Source: Crystallibacter sulfonylureivorans_A (lineage in GTDB: Bacteria > Actinomycetota > Actinomycetes > Actinomycetales > Micrococcaceae). Taken from it: a DNA stretch of 64,000 bases. The DNA lies in assembly GCF_047607445.1 (NCBI RefSeq), contig NZ_JBLKRT010000023.1:7020-71019 (forward strand), in the 5' to 3' direction. The position numbers were made by a program, and so were the translations under genes. Under the pieces are notes generated by a model that saw nothing but the letters and a program-made list of their open reading frames with translations, did no database searches and was not told the origin of the DNA. Below, piece after piece: positions 1 through 8,329 of this stretch; the stretch's first letter is position 1, and the number at the start of each line of letters is the position of its first letter.

Positions 1-343
1 GCAGGCCGATCAGGGCGGTGGCAACGCCGATCAGGACGATCGTGGTCAGCAGGGCCGGACGGCGGCCGTAGCGGTCACCGATGTAGCCGAAGAGGACGGC
101 GCCGATGGGGCGTGCGGCGAAGCCCACGCCGAAGGTGGCGAAGGAGGCCAGCAGGGCTGCGGTGGGGTCCAGGTCCGTGAAGAACAGTCGGTTAAACACC
201 AGGGCAGCAGCGGTGCCGAAGAGGTAGTAGTCATACCACTCGAGGGCGGTGCCGACGAAGGCGGCGCGGGCGATCTTGCCCGCGTCCTTGCCGGAAACTG
301 TCGGCGGTGCGCCAGGAGTGTTGAGGGATTGCGGCGTCGTCAC
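1..343 (-). CDS. MHS-family MFS transporter, N-terminal part (runs off the window)
   Basis: The reading frame starts at GTG 343 and stays open to the window edge, giving about 114 residues. A GAAAGG ribosome binding site lies about 8 nt before the GTG. After a hydrophilic leader comes a motif of the type GTALEWYDYYLFG, then a second membrane helix and the loop GDRYGRRPA between helices 2 and 3. These are hallmarks of the metabolite:H+ symporter branch of the major facilitator superfamily (ShiA/ProP-like proteins), which import organic acids, betaines and similar solutes across the inner membrane. The gene is separated by 199 bp from a PucR regulator on the same strand and lies next to amide-hydrolase genes, so it may import their substrate; that is inference. 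The remaining two thirds lie outside the window. Confidence 0.85.
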   Translation of the reverse strand, partial: MTTPQSLNTPGAPPTVSGKDAGKIARAAFVGTALEWYDYYLFGTAAALVFNRLFFTDLDPTAALLASFATFGVGFAARPIGAVLFGYIGDRYGRRPALLTTIVLIGVATALIGL

Positions 344-463
344 GTGGTTGCCTTTCAAGCTGAGCGGGGCCGGCGTTGTCGATGGAGCAGTGCCAGCCCG
401 ATAATTCCAATGGCCCTGAACGGAGGACATCCCGCGGTAGAGCTGTGAAGTACCTCTCGACTG

Positions 464-479
464 TATTGGAGTGCCAATA
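464..479. promoter_or_regulatory. Palindrome TATTGG-AGTG-CCAATA upstream of the transporter
   Basis: A perfect 6-4-6 inverted repeat lies about 120 bp before the transporter start, in the gap between the transporter and the PucR gene. It looks like a regulator binding site, possibly for the neighbouring PucR protein. A 10-bp word (GACAATACTC) just beside it at 491-500 recurs at 1792-1801 in front of the amidohydrolase operon. Confidence 0.4.
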
Positions 480-542
480 CCCTAAACAATGACAATACTC
501 ACCGGTTTGACAAGAGCAGATTGTGCATATCCACAAGACGAC

Positions 543-1727
543 TCACTTTTTGTAGTCCGCGAGGGCTACCAGCGCCAAGGCGGCCTGCGCCGGGACGGTC
601 AGGTCCAACCCGATGACCTCCTCCAGGGAATGCAGCCGGTTGACCACCGTGTTCCGGTGACAGTACAGTTCCTCCGCCGTTTCCTTGATCGAGCCGGTGC
701 GGCCGTAGCTGCGTGCCACCTGCAGCAACCGCTGCCGTTCGTGCGGTGTGCAGTGGTCCAAGGCGGCGGTGATCGGGTGCGAGAACCCGGGAAGGGCGTT
801 TTCCAGTAGGTCCCGGGCAATGGTCATCCAGGTTCCCGGAACGGTGGCCAGTCCCGCCTCCTCCCCGTGTTTGGTGGCCAGTACCAAGGCGGACGCCGCT
901 GCTTGGGGAATCGCCGCCAGGCCTTCCACACCAGGGACATAGCCGGCAGGAAATTCGGGCGGGTCGTCCTGCCACGTCCGGCCGGCGCGGGCTACGCGGA
1001 AAAGGTACAGCGCCCCGGCGCGTTCGTAGCTGAAGGTCTGGCGATCCGCGCCGGGCTGGCGCGGCAACTTCGCCGCCGTCTCCCGAGTGACTGCCATCAT
1101 CTCGAACACGTCCGAGCTCTGTACCTCCAGCCCGGCGGCGATGTCGGACATCTCGCTGGTGTTTCGGGTATCCGTATTAAAGAGCCTCGAAAGCAGCCGC
1201 TGGCGGTGCAATTGTTTGTCGCGGGCGAGCAAGGCTTCTTCTTCCGAAAAGGCTTGCTGGATGCTGCTGACGTAGTTCTCCACGGTGTCCAGAACGCGGT
1301 CCATGTTGGCCACGAGGATCTCGGTACCGTGCCCGCGCGCTACCCGTTCAAGCCCTTTCCAGAGCACCCTGAAGTCATTGCGGACCGCGCTCAGGAAGGC
1401 CTCCATCGGGACCCCCTGACGGGCCCGGCGTGCAGCGACGTCGCGCGGCAGGGACTGCAGGTCTGCGGGCAGTTCCAGCCCGGCCAGCAGGAACAGGAAC
1501 ATCTCCATGGTGTCTGCCGCGGTCCGGTGGACATCCTCGTCCGGCACCAGCGCCCCCTCGTAGGAGATGCTCGCGAAGCGTTCCAGGAAGTCGCTGACCA
1601 GCGAATCGCGCTCCTGCCACAAGCGTTGGATCAGTTCCATCCACTCAGGCTCAGCTGGCGTGTTCGGATTGAACTCCCGGGGCAGGCTGGCGCCGTGCGC
1701 AAGGACCTCTGCTAGCGACTCGCTCAT
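543..1727 (-). CDS. PucR-family transcriptional regulator
   Basis: This 394-residue protein ends in a typical PucR C-terminal helix-turn-helix (about residues 345-390), with the pattern SIKETAEELYCHRNTVVNRL followed by an LEE..GLDL segment. The N-terminal half is helical and resembles the RsbRD-type sensory region found in many PucR proteins. PucR regulators typically activate nitrogen or purine catabolism genes in response to a metabolite. The gene lies between an MHS transporter and a divergent operon of amide hydrolases with an NCS1 permease, which makes it the obvious local regulator. The effector cannot be read from the sequence. Confidence 0.85.
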   Translation of the reverse strand: MSESLAEVLAHGASLPREFNPNTPAEPEWMELIQRLWQERDSLVSDFLERFASISYEGALVPDEDVHRTAADTMEMFLFLLAGLELPADLQSLPRDVAARRARQGVPMEAFLSAVRNDFRVLWKGLERVARGHGTEILVANMDRVLDTVENYVSSIQQAFSEEEALLARDKQLHRQRLLSRLFNTDTRNTSEMSDIAAGLEVQSSDVFEMMAVTRETAAKLPRQPGADRQTFSYERAGALYLFRVARAGRTWQDDPPEFPAGYVPGVEGLAAIPQAAASALVLATKHGEEAGLATVPGTWMTIARDLLENALPGFSHPITAALDHCTPHERQRLLQVARSYGRTGSIKETAEELYCHRNTVVNRLHSLEEVIGLDLTVPAQAALALVALADYKK

Positions 1728-1890
1728 AGGTCCATCTTATGCAATCGCCTAATCCATCCAGAAGTTATGGCGTCATTTAGCCATTGAGCGCGACAATACT
1801 CCAGTGTTCAAATGAAGGTGGCGGCCCGGCATGGCCCTGCACGCCACCGATCGTTGCGGGCACGCCGCAGCGAAAGCACGAAGAGGACTC

Positions 1891-3585
1891 ATGCTCGTCG
1901 ATCTCCTGATCCGCAACGCCCGCATTCTGACCCAGGATCCCCAACAACCGGTGGCTGAAAGCCTGCTGATCCACGATGGGAAGGTGCTGGCACTCGACGT
2001 CGACCAGCAGAGTGTTCCCCGCGCCCGACGGGTGGTCGACGCCGCAGGCGCCGTCATTGTCCCCGGCTTCAACGATGTACACGCCCACAGCGTGTGGTTC
2101 GGGCTCGGCCTGATGGAAGCGAATCTTGGATCCGTCGCGAGCCTGGACGAGGCGTATGCGGTGATAGCCGACGCCGCTGCTTCGCTCGCGGAAGACGAAT
2201 GGGTGGTGGCCTCGGGGTACAGCCCGCTGCTGCACAACGGTGCCCAGCCGGACCGCGATCGGCTCGATGCTGCCTCCGGCGGCCGCCCGGTCTGGATCAA
2301 GCATTCGTCCGGCCATGCCTGCAACGTCAACGGCATTGCCCTGGACCTGATCGTGGCACGCGGTGCTGACCTTGCCGCGCCGATCGACGGCGGCATTGTT
2401 GCGCGGGATGCCGAGGGGCGGCCCACCGGGCTGCTGGAGGAGAACGCCATGCGGCTGGTGCAGGACATCATGCTGCCCTACCCGCTGGCCACCATCGAGC
2501 GTGCGCTGGACCTGGCCACGTCCCACTACCTGACCGAGGGCATCACCAGCGTCACCGATGCCGGCATCGCGGGCGGCTGGATCGGCTACTCGCCGCGCGA
2601 GTTCGGCGCGTACCAGAGCGCACGCGACAAGGGACTGCTGAGTGTCCGGATGCAGCCGATGATGGTTCTGGACGCTTTGCACCAGGTGCCGGGGCACGAG
2701 GCAGACCCGGAGTCCCGGGGCCTGGATGCCGGCATCCGCACCGGTCTGGGCGACGATTGGCTGCGGCTGGGGCCGGTGAAGATTTTCAGCGACGGATCGC
2801 TGCTGGGCAGCACCGCCTACGTGACCGAAGAGTACGTGGGCTGCCCGCACAACCACGGCTACCTGCAGATGGACGCCCAGGAGCTGCGCTCCTCCGCGCT
2901 CCAGGCGTATCGGGCCGGTTGGTCCATCGCCATGCACGCGATCGGCGACCATGCCGTGGACCACGCGATCGACATCATCATCGAAGCGCAGGAAACGTAT
3001 GGCCGCAAGCCGCTGCCCAACAGGATCGAACACGGTGGCGTGATCCGCCCCGAGCAGCTGGACCGCATCGCCGAGGCAGGCATCGTCCTGGTCCCGCAAC
3101 CGCACTTCATCACGGAGTTCGGCGACGGCATGGCAAAGCTGCTGGGACCGGAACGGACGGCGACGTCCTACCCGGCCAACGGCCTGCTGAAGCGCGGCGC
3201 CACTCTCCCGGGCAGCTCGGACCGCCCGGTGTCCAACGGCCGGCCGCTGACCGTGATGCAGTCCTTCGTCGAGCGGCTGACCCCGTCCGGCGAGGTGTAC
3301 GGACCGGAAGAGAGAGTCACCGCGGCCGAGGCGCTGAACGCCTACACTGCAGGCTCCGCCGCCGCCACGGGAACGGACGGGTCCAAGGGGCGTTTGGTGC
3401 CGGGAATGCTGGCCGACCTGGTCTTCCTGGATCAGGACCCCACCGCCGTCGACCCATCGCAGATCGGCGCCACCCAAGTGCTGGCGACTATGGTGGGCGG
3501 CGAGATCCGCTTTGGCGCAGAGAAGTTCCCGGCGCAGGAAGACCGGGATCCGGCAATGGCAACTAGCGGGGAGGAAACCCGATGA
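1891..3585 (+). CDS. Amidohydrolase family protein (YtcJ-like, amidohydrolase 3)
   Basis: The protein has 564 residues from ATG 1891, chosen because MLVDLLIRNARILT is the usual family N-terminus and GAGG stands just upstream; an in-frame ATG at 1831 is less likely. Metal ligands of the TIM-barrel amidohydrolase superfamily are visible: VHAH (His64, His66), a SDGSLLGSTAY segment, AIGDHAVD, RIEHGG and the late Asp in GSSDRPV. YtcJ/NfdA-type members hydrolyse N-substituted amides or formamides in the cytoplasm. It is first in a run of five codirectional genes, and its stop overlaps the next start (ATGA). The exact substrate is unknown. Confidence 0.85.
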   Translation: MLVDLLIRNARILTQDPQQPVAESLLIHDGKVLALDVDQQSVPRARRVVDAAGAVIVPGFNDVHAHSVWFGLGLMEANLGSVASLDEAYAVIADAAASLAEDEWVVASGYSPLLHNGAQPDRDRLDAASGGRPVWIKHSSGHACNVNGIALDLIVARGADLAAPIDGGIVARDAEGRPTGLLEENAMRLVQDIMLPYPLATIERALDLATSHYLTEGITSVTDAGIAGGWIGYSPREFGAYQSARDKGLLSVRMQPMMVLDALHQVPGHEADPESRGLDAGIRTGLGDDWLRLGPVKIFSDGSLLGSTAYVTEEYVGCPHNHGYLQMDAQELRSSALQAYRAGWSIAMHAIGDHAVDHAIDIIIEAQETYGRKPLPNRIEHGGVIRPEQLDRIAEAGIVLVPQPHFITEFGDGMAKLLGPERTATSYPANGLLKRGATLPGSSDRPVSNGRPLTVMQSFVERLTPSGEVYGPEERVTAAEALNAYTAGSAAATGTDGSKGRLVPGMLADLVFLDQDPTAVDPSQIGATQVLATMVGGEIRFGAEKFPAQEDRDPAMATSGEETR

Positions 3586-4835
3586 GCACCACCAACGAGG
3601 AATTTCTGGCTGACTTCGCCACCATGTCCGGCTTCGGCGCCACCGCCGGCGGCGGCGTGGACCGGCAGGCGGGCACGACGGCGGACCATGCCACCCGCCG
3701 TTGGTTCGGCGAGTGGCTGGCCCGGCATGGCTTCACGGAGAAAGTCGATGCGGCCGGAAACCAGTTCGGCACCATCGAGGTTATTCCCGGGGCCCCCTAT
3801 GTACTGCTCGGATCGCACCTGGACTCGCAGCCGCTGGCTGGCCGCTACGACGGCGCCTACGGCGTGCTGGCCGGCGCCCACGCGGTGGCCCGCGTCGCAG
3901 CCGAGGCGGCGGCCGGCGAGCTGGACCCGGTCTGCAACATTGCCGTGGTCAATTGGTTCAACGAAGAAGGCAGCCGGTTCACGCCCAGCATGATGGGCAG
4001 CTCGGTGTTCACCGGGAAACTCCCCTTGGAGCAGGCGCTGGCCACCACGGACCCGGCCGGGACAACAGTTGCCGAAGCCCTGGCGGAGGGCGACCGCGGC
4101 GCCGCAGCCGGCGCCCCGGTGCTGGCGGAGGTGGCCCGGTACGCCGAAATCCACATCGAGCAGGGCAAGAATCTCGAGGAAACCGGAACCCAGGTGGGAA
4201 TCGTTGACCGTACCTGGGCCGCCAGCAAGTACCGCGTCACCGTTGACGGCGCGCAGTCCCACACCGGTTCCACCCGAATGGAGGACCGGCGGGACGCCCT
4301 CTACGGGGCCGCGCTGGTCATCTCCGCCGCCCGTGATCTCGCTGCCGAGTTCGCGCCCGGGCAGCTGCACACCTCGGTGTCGGAGATGTACGTTCTGCCC
4401 AACTCGCCGGTGACCATCGCGCGGCAGGCGGTGATGAACCTGGACCTGCGTTCGCCGGACGAAGAGGTCCTGGCCCGTGCCGTGGAGCTGCTGGACAAGC
4501 GCATCGCCGACGCCGAGGCCCTCTCCCGGACGGAGATCTCGCTGGTGCAGACCCACCGGTGGGGGCTGGTGTCCTACCAGCCCGCAGGAGTGGCGCTCGG
4601 GACCGCCAGCGCGGAACAGTTGGGCTTCAGCCACACCGAGATCATGACGGTGGCCGGGCACGACTCCACGAACATGAAGGACGTGGTCCCGACGGTGATG
4701 CTCTTCGTGCCCAGCGTCGACGGCATCTCGCACAACGAGGCAGAATTCACCCGCGACGATGACGCCCTGCGCGGCGTGGACCTGCTGACCGAGGTCACCC
4801 GACGGCTGGTCCGCGGGGAGCTCGCGGCGGAATAG
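3582..4835 (+). CDS. M20-family Zn-dependent amidohydrolase (N-carbamoyl-amino-acid or allantoate type)
   Basis: The 417-residue protein has the di-metal M20 layout: GSHLDSQP (His79, Asp81), the bridging Asp90, NWFNEEGSRF (Glu128-Glu129), the lid-domain signature QSHTGSTRM and the late motif AGHDSTNM with a C-terminal SHNEAEF. Relatives are N-carbamoyl-L-amino-acid hydrolase, beta-ureidopropionase and allantoate amidohydrolase, which split ureido or amide bonds to release ammonia and CO2 or an amine. Translation is coupled to the upstream amidohydrolase by a 4-bp overlap. The usual lid motif ends in TTPM or TTRM; STRM is a mild variant. The exact substrate is not decidable from sequence. Confidence 0.88.
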   Translation: MSTTNEEFLADFATMSGFGATAGGGVDRQAGTTADHATRRWFGEWLARHGFTEKVDAAGNQFGTIEVIPGAPYVLLGSHLDSQPLAGRYDGAYGVLAGAHAVARVAAEAAAGELDPVCNIAVVNWFNEEGSRFTPSMMGSSVFTGKLPLEQALATTDPAGTTVAEALAEGDRGAAAGAPVLAEVARYAEIHIEQGKNLEETGTQVGIVDRTWAASKYRVTVDGAQSHTGSTRMEDRRDALYGAALVISAARDLAAEFAPGQLHTSVSEMYVLPNSPVTIARQAVMNLDLRSPDEEVLARAVELLDKRIADAEALSRTEISLVQTHRWGLVSYQPAGVALGTASAEQLGFSHTEIMTVAGHDSTNMKDVVPTVMLFVPSVDGISHNEAEFTRDDDALRGVDLLTEVTRRLVRGELAAE

Positions 4836-4846
4836 CTGCTGGGGCT

Positions 4847-4886
4847 CGACGGCGGGGCACACCACTTACGGTGTGCCCCGCCGTCG
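4847..4886. terminator. Strong hairpin, 17-bp perfect stem
   Basis: The arms 4847-4863 and 4870-4886 pair perfectly around a 6-nt loop, and a T-rich run follows at about 4889-4898. The stem contains the CGACGGCGG core shared by several terminators in this window. It separates the first two hydrolase genes from the downstream NTF2/permease/cyclase genes. Confidence 0.85.
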
Positions 4887-5004
4887 TCGTTTAATTCTTG
4901 TTGTGACGCCCGGCACTTGCAGTTAGATCACTGACAGGCAACACTTGTTGCGTCTTAGAAACTTTCCGTGCGGCCGCCGTTCGGCTGCAGCTAGGAGACA
5001 TCAC

Positions 5005-5427
5005 ATGGGAACGGTGGAAAACCGTGCTCCTTCAATCGAGCAGGTCAAAGACGCAGCGGCCAGCATCGTCAGTGCCTTCGCCGCCACGGACACGGACCGC
5101 TACTTTGCCGGCTTCGCCCCGGAGGCCAGCTTTGTGTTTCACACGGAGCAGGAACGGCTGGAGGGCCGCGCCGCCTACGAGTCGCTCTGGGCCGAATGGC
5201 TCAACGACGGGTGGCGCGTGGTCGACTGCCAATCCAGCAACCAGCATGTGACCGTGTTCCCGGGCGGCGCCGTGTTCGTGCACGACGTGGCAACCACGGT
5301 AGCCCTGCCCGACGGCGAGGACTCCTACCGCGAGCGGGAAACCATCGTCTTCCGCCACGACGCAGACGGCCGCCTGGTTGCCGTGCATGAACACCTCTCA
5401 CCGATGACCACGGCTGCAGCAAGCTGA
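5005..5427 (+). CDS. NTF2-like (SnoaL/DUF4440-type) protein
   Basis: The 140-residue protein starts at ATG 5005 with AGGAG 7 nt upstream. It has the NTF2-like pattern: an N-terminal helix with AFAATDTDRYFAGFAPEASF, then alternating strands ending in ERETIVFRHDADGRLVAVHEHLS. Such small cone-shaped proteins act as isomerases, hydrolases or ligand-binding proteins. It lies between an M20 hydrolase and an NCS1 permease, so it probably acts on, or binds, an intermediate of the same pathway. A strong terminator precedes it, so it may start a second transcript. Confidence 0.75.
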   Translation: MGTVENRAPSIEQVKDAAASIVSAFAATDTDRYFAGFAPEASFVFHTEQERLEGRAAYESLWAEWLNDGWRVVDCQSSNQHVTVFPGGAVFVHDVATTVALPDGEDSYRERETIVFRHDADGRLVAVHEHLSPMTTAAAS

Positions 5428-5464
5428 GCTTCCCCTCCCGATCCTTCTCGCACCTAGGACCCTC

Positions 5465-6877
5465 ATGAATCTCTACCAGCGTCTGGACAACCACCTTCAA
5501 CGGAACGCGGACGGCTTCGGCCCGATCCGCGGCACGCTGTCCACTCCCCGCATCGGCATGATCTGGCTGGCGGCCAACTTTGTGGTCACCACACTGCTCA
5601 CCGGCACCCTCTTCATTCCCGGCATCAACTTTGGTTCGGCCATTTGGCTGATCGTCGTCGGCACCCTGGCAGGCGCGGTCGTGCTGACGCTGATCGGCAA
5701 CATCGGTACCCGCACCGGCCTGCCCACCATGGCCATCACCCGGGGAGCCTTCGGCACCCGCGGCAGCCTGCTGCCGGTGGCCGCCAACGTGATCATCCTG
5801 ATGGGCTGGAGCTGGGTGCAGGCCATGCTCGCCGGTGTCACCGTCAACTATGTGGTGGCGCAGTTGACCGGATTCTCCAACCCCATCCTGTTCGCCGTGC
5901 TGTGCCAGGCCATCGTGGTCTGCCTTGCCATCCTCGGCCACGAGGGCATTGCCAAGGTCGAGCCGTGGCTCGCCGTCGTCATCCTGGCGATCATGGTCTA
6001 CGTCTTCATCACCGCCTTCACCACCTTCAGCCCGGCCGAGTTCAACCAGATTGGCGTCGACGAGTCGCTGGGATACACGCAGTTTGTGGTGCTGGATATT
6101 GTGATCGCCACGGCCATTTCCTGGACGGTGCTGTCCGCCGACTTCAACCGCCTGGCCAAGTCCAGCCGCGCAGGAATTGTCGGGTCCGGCATCGGCTACA
6201 CGCTGTCCACTGTCCTGGCCATGACGCTGGGCGCCACCGCCATCGGTTACGTGATCCTCTCCGGAGGTCAGCCGGCGGAATTCGATCCGACCGTGATCGT
6301 GGCGGCATTCGGTACGCCGCTGGCCATCGTGATCTTCATGTCCGTCATGGCCACCAACACCATGGTGGTCTACGGCATGGTCACCTCGATCGTGAACGCA
6401 CAATCACGCTGGAAGCTGCGGTTCCTTCCGACGGCGTTGGTAGTCGGCGTCGTTTCCATCGCCGGTTCCACCTGGATGGCACTGCTGAACCAGTTCACCG
6501 ACTTCCTCGTCATGATCGGCGCCTTCTTCGTGCCGGTGTTCGCCATCATGATCGTGGACTACTACATCATCAAGCGCCGCAGCTACGGCCGGGACATCCT
6601 ACGGGAAGGCGGCGGAAAGTACTGGTACACCGGCGGGGTGAATTGGGCCGCGATTGCGGTGTGGCTGGTGGGCGCCGGAGCCTCCTACGTGCTGACCTAC
6701 GTCTGGCCCAGCCCGGTCGGAGCCACCATTCCAGCGTTCGTGCTGAGCTTCGTGCTGTATCTGGGCCTCTCGGTCAAGAGCCGGGCACGCTTCGCCGGGG
6801 AACCGGCCGGCCACCTCGCGGAGCAGCCCGCGGCAGTGGCGGACGCCGACTCTTCTGCCCGGGGCACCGGAGATTGA
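5465..6877 (+). CDS. NCS1-family permease (purine-cytosine permease-like)
   Basis: This 470-residue protein has about 12 hydrophobic helices and the NCS1 pattern near the N-terminus (RGTLSTPRIGMIWLAANF), then an ITRGAFGTRGS segment and a C-terminal hydrophilic tail. NCS1 transporters import cytosine, purines, hydantoins, allantoin or related rings by cation symport. Its place among three different amide-cleaving enzymes suggests import of a cyclic amide or ureide; that is inference. It starts 38 bp after the NTF2-like gene and its last codons come 8 bp before the cyclase gene, so all three are probably one transcript. Confidence 0.87.
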   Translation: MNLYQRLDNHLQRNADGFGPIRGTLSTPRIGMIWLAANFVVTTLLTGTLFIPGINFGSAIWLIVVGTLAGAVVLTLIGNIGTRTGLPTMAITRGAFGTRGSLLPVAANVIILMGWSWVQAMLAGVTVNYVVAQLTGFSNPILFAVLCQAIVVCLAILGHEGIAKVEPWLAVVILAIMVYVFITAFTTFSPAEFNQIGVDESLGYTQFVVLDIVIATAISWTVLSADFNRLAKSSRAGIVGSGIGYTLSTVLAMTLGATAIGYVILSGGQPAEFDPTVIVAAFGTPLAIVIFMSVMATNTMVVYGMVTSIVNAQSRWKLRFLPTALVVGVVSIAGSTWMALLNQFTDFLVMIGAFFVPVFAIMIVDYYIIKRRSYGRDILREGGGKYWYTGGVNWAAIAVWLVGAGASYVLTYVWPSPVGATIPAFVLSFVLYLGLSVKSRARFAGEPAGHLAEQPAAVADADSSARGTGD

Positions 6878-6884
6878 GCTCGAC

Positions 6885-7526
6885 GTGAAACTTGTGGACC
6901 TCACGCACCCGCTGTCCTCGGGGATGCAGGTTTTCCCGGGCGATCCGGAGGTGGCGATCGGCGGCGCGCTGACCATCGCGGAGAACGGGGTGGACGTGTC
7001 CGCTCTGCACCTGGGCAGCCACTCCGGCACCCATCTCGATGCTCCCTGCCACAGCATTGAGGGCGGCCGCACGACCTCCGACGTGCCGCTGGACGAACTG
7101 GTGGGCGAAGCCTTGGTGCTGCAGGTTCCGGACCTGGACGCCGGCGATGAGATCCGCTGGCACCACGTGGCCAGCCAGGTTCAGGGCAACGTGCCCAAGA
7201 TCGTGCTGCTGGCTACCGGCTGGGACCGCCACTTCGGCACCGAAAGGTATCTGGATCATCCGGTGCTCTCCCATGCCGCGGCCGATGAGCTCTGGGCCAG
7301 GGGCATGCGGGTGCTCGCCGTGGACACGTTGAACCCCGACCGGACGTTGCAGCCTGCCGAGTCGTTTAGCCTTCCGGTGCATGAGTTGGTGCTGGGATCC
7401 GACGGCCTGATTGTGGAGAACGTCCGCCATGCCGCCAAGTTGCCCGCCCGGTGCACGGTGGGCTTCTTTCCGCTCAAGCTGACGGCGACCGACGGAGCCC
7501 CGGTCCGGGCCGTCGCGTGGCTTTAG
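6885..7526 (+). CDS. Cyclase-family metal-dependent hydrolase (kynurenine formamidase / isatin hydrolase type)
   Basis: The 213-residue protein starts at GTG 6885 with MKLVDLTHPLSSGMQVFPGDP, a classical opening for the cyclase family (PF04199). The metal-binding signature HSGTHLDAPCH is intact at about residues 46-56. Characterised relatives are kynurenine formamidase and isatin hydrolase, which open amide or lactam bonds. It is the last gene of the run starting at 5005. Together with the amidohydrolase and the M20 enzyme it gives three independent amide-cleaving activities in one locus. Confidence 0.85.
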   Translation: MKLVDLTHPLSSGMQVFPGDPEVAIGGALTIAENGVDVSALHLGSHSGTHLDAPCHSIEGGRTTSDVPLDELVGEALVLQVPDLDAGDEIRWHHVASQVQGNVPKIVLLATGWDRHFGTERYLDHPVLSHAAADELWARGMRVLAVDTLNPDRTLQPAESFSLPVHELVLGSDGLIVENVRHAAKLPARCTVGFFPLKLTATDGAPVRAVAWL

Positions 7527-7542
7527 CACGCGTCAGGTTAGA

Positions 7543-7577
7543 AACCCAGCCTTCGCGACGGCGGCGAGGGCTGGGTT
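7543..7577. terminator. Hairpin between convergent genes
   Basis: The 9-bp arms AACCCAGCC (7543-7551) and GGCTGGGTT (7569-7577) enclose a loop that can itself pair. It sits between the cyclase gene and the converging anti-sigma kinase gene, so it may serve both. Confidence 0.6.
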
Positions 7578-8019
7578 AGGCGTCGGAAGCGTGGCGGCAG
7601 AGAACCCAGACGTTGTCCTCGCCGTGGCGCTCAAAGGTGACCGTGCTGACCAGGGCATGAATCAGGTTCAGCCCCCGGCCGGACTCGGATTCATCATCGA
7701 TCTCCGACGGGTTCGACAGGCCGGGGCTGGAGGGTGCTGCGCCGATTTCGGAAATGCGCGCCTCCAGCCTGCGGGACCAGATGGTGATCTCCACGCCGAG
7801 TTGCAGGGGAGTATCGGAGGCTGGGACGGCGTGCTGGACCACATTGCTGGCGGCCTCGATGACGGCGGTCGAGAAAGCCATGCGGTCCATGTCCGGAACG
7901 AAATCGGCTTTCCGCCACAGCGTCTCGAAGTCTTCGTGCAGGGCATCCACGGTTGCCCCGGTCGCCAGGCCCTGACGCGTGCTCCGGGCCAGGACCTCAG
8001 GCATGGGGAAAGGCCGCAT
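7576..8019 (-). CDS. ATP-binding anti-sigma-factor kinase (RsbW/SpoIIAB-like HATPase)
   Basis: The protein has 147 residues with the HATPase_c_2 fold: the N-box EAASNVVQHA (about residues 55-64) and the G-box SGRGLNLIHAL near residue 117. Such small kinases bind a sigma factor or other partner and phosphorylate a STAS antagonist. The start overlaps the upstream STAS gene by 23 bp; an in-frame ATG at 8004 would shorten the overlap to 8 bp. It is the last of four overlapping genes (REC-PP2C, glycosyltransferase, STAS, kinase), a complete partner-switch set. No sigma factor gene is adjacent, so the target may be the glycosyltransferase or a distant sigma factor. Confidence 0.85.
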   Translation of the reverse strand: MRPFPMPEVLARSTRQGLATGATVDALHEDFETLWRKADFVPDMDRMAFSTAVIEAASNVVQHAVPASDTPLQLGVEITIWSRRLEARISEIGAAPSSPGLSNPSEIDDESESGRGLNLIHALVSTVTFERHGEDNVWVLCRHASDA

Positions 8020-8329
8020 CGACGCTTTCGTACGGGTTCAACACGCGGTGCATGCTGGTTAGTTCCAGGACCATCTTGACCTGCGGCTGCACATTCGCGA
8101 TCCGGAGGTCGCCGCCGGCCTGCCGGGCAATTTTCAGGCATCCGATCAGGGCTCCGAGGCCGGAGGAGTCCATGAACTCGGTGCCCTCCATGTTCACCAC
8201 CACATGATGGTTTCCCTCGGCCACCACCGCAGCAACCACCTCGCGGAGCAGGGGAGCGGCGACCATGTTCAACCTGCCGCTGCCATTGACTTCGGCATAG
8301 GCAGGCGTGGTCTCAACGGTGAACTGCAT
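7997..8329 (-). CDS. STAS-domain anti-anti-sigma factor
   Basis: This 110-residue protein carries the SpoIIAA/RsbV signature: VNMEGTEFMDSSGLGALIG with the phosphorylatable serine at 55 or 56. In the dephosphorylated form such proteins sequester the HATPase kinase, and a PP2C phosphatase reverses the phosphorylation. Kinase (downstream) and phosphatase (two genes upstream) are both in the same operon. It has its own ribosome binding site AGGAAAGGA inside the end of the glycosyltransferase gene and overlaps it by 17 bp. Confidence 0.9.
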   Translation of the reverse strand: MQFTVETTPAYAEVNGSGRLNMVAAPLLREVVAAVVAEGNHHVVVNMEGTEFMDSSGLGALIGCLKIARQAGGDLRIANVQPQVKMVLELTSMHRVLNPYESVDAAFPHA

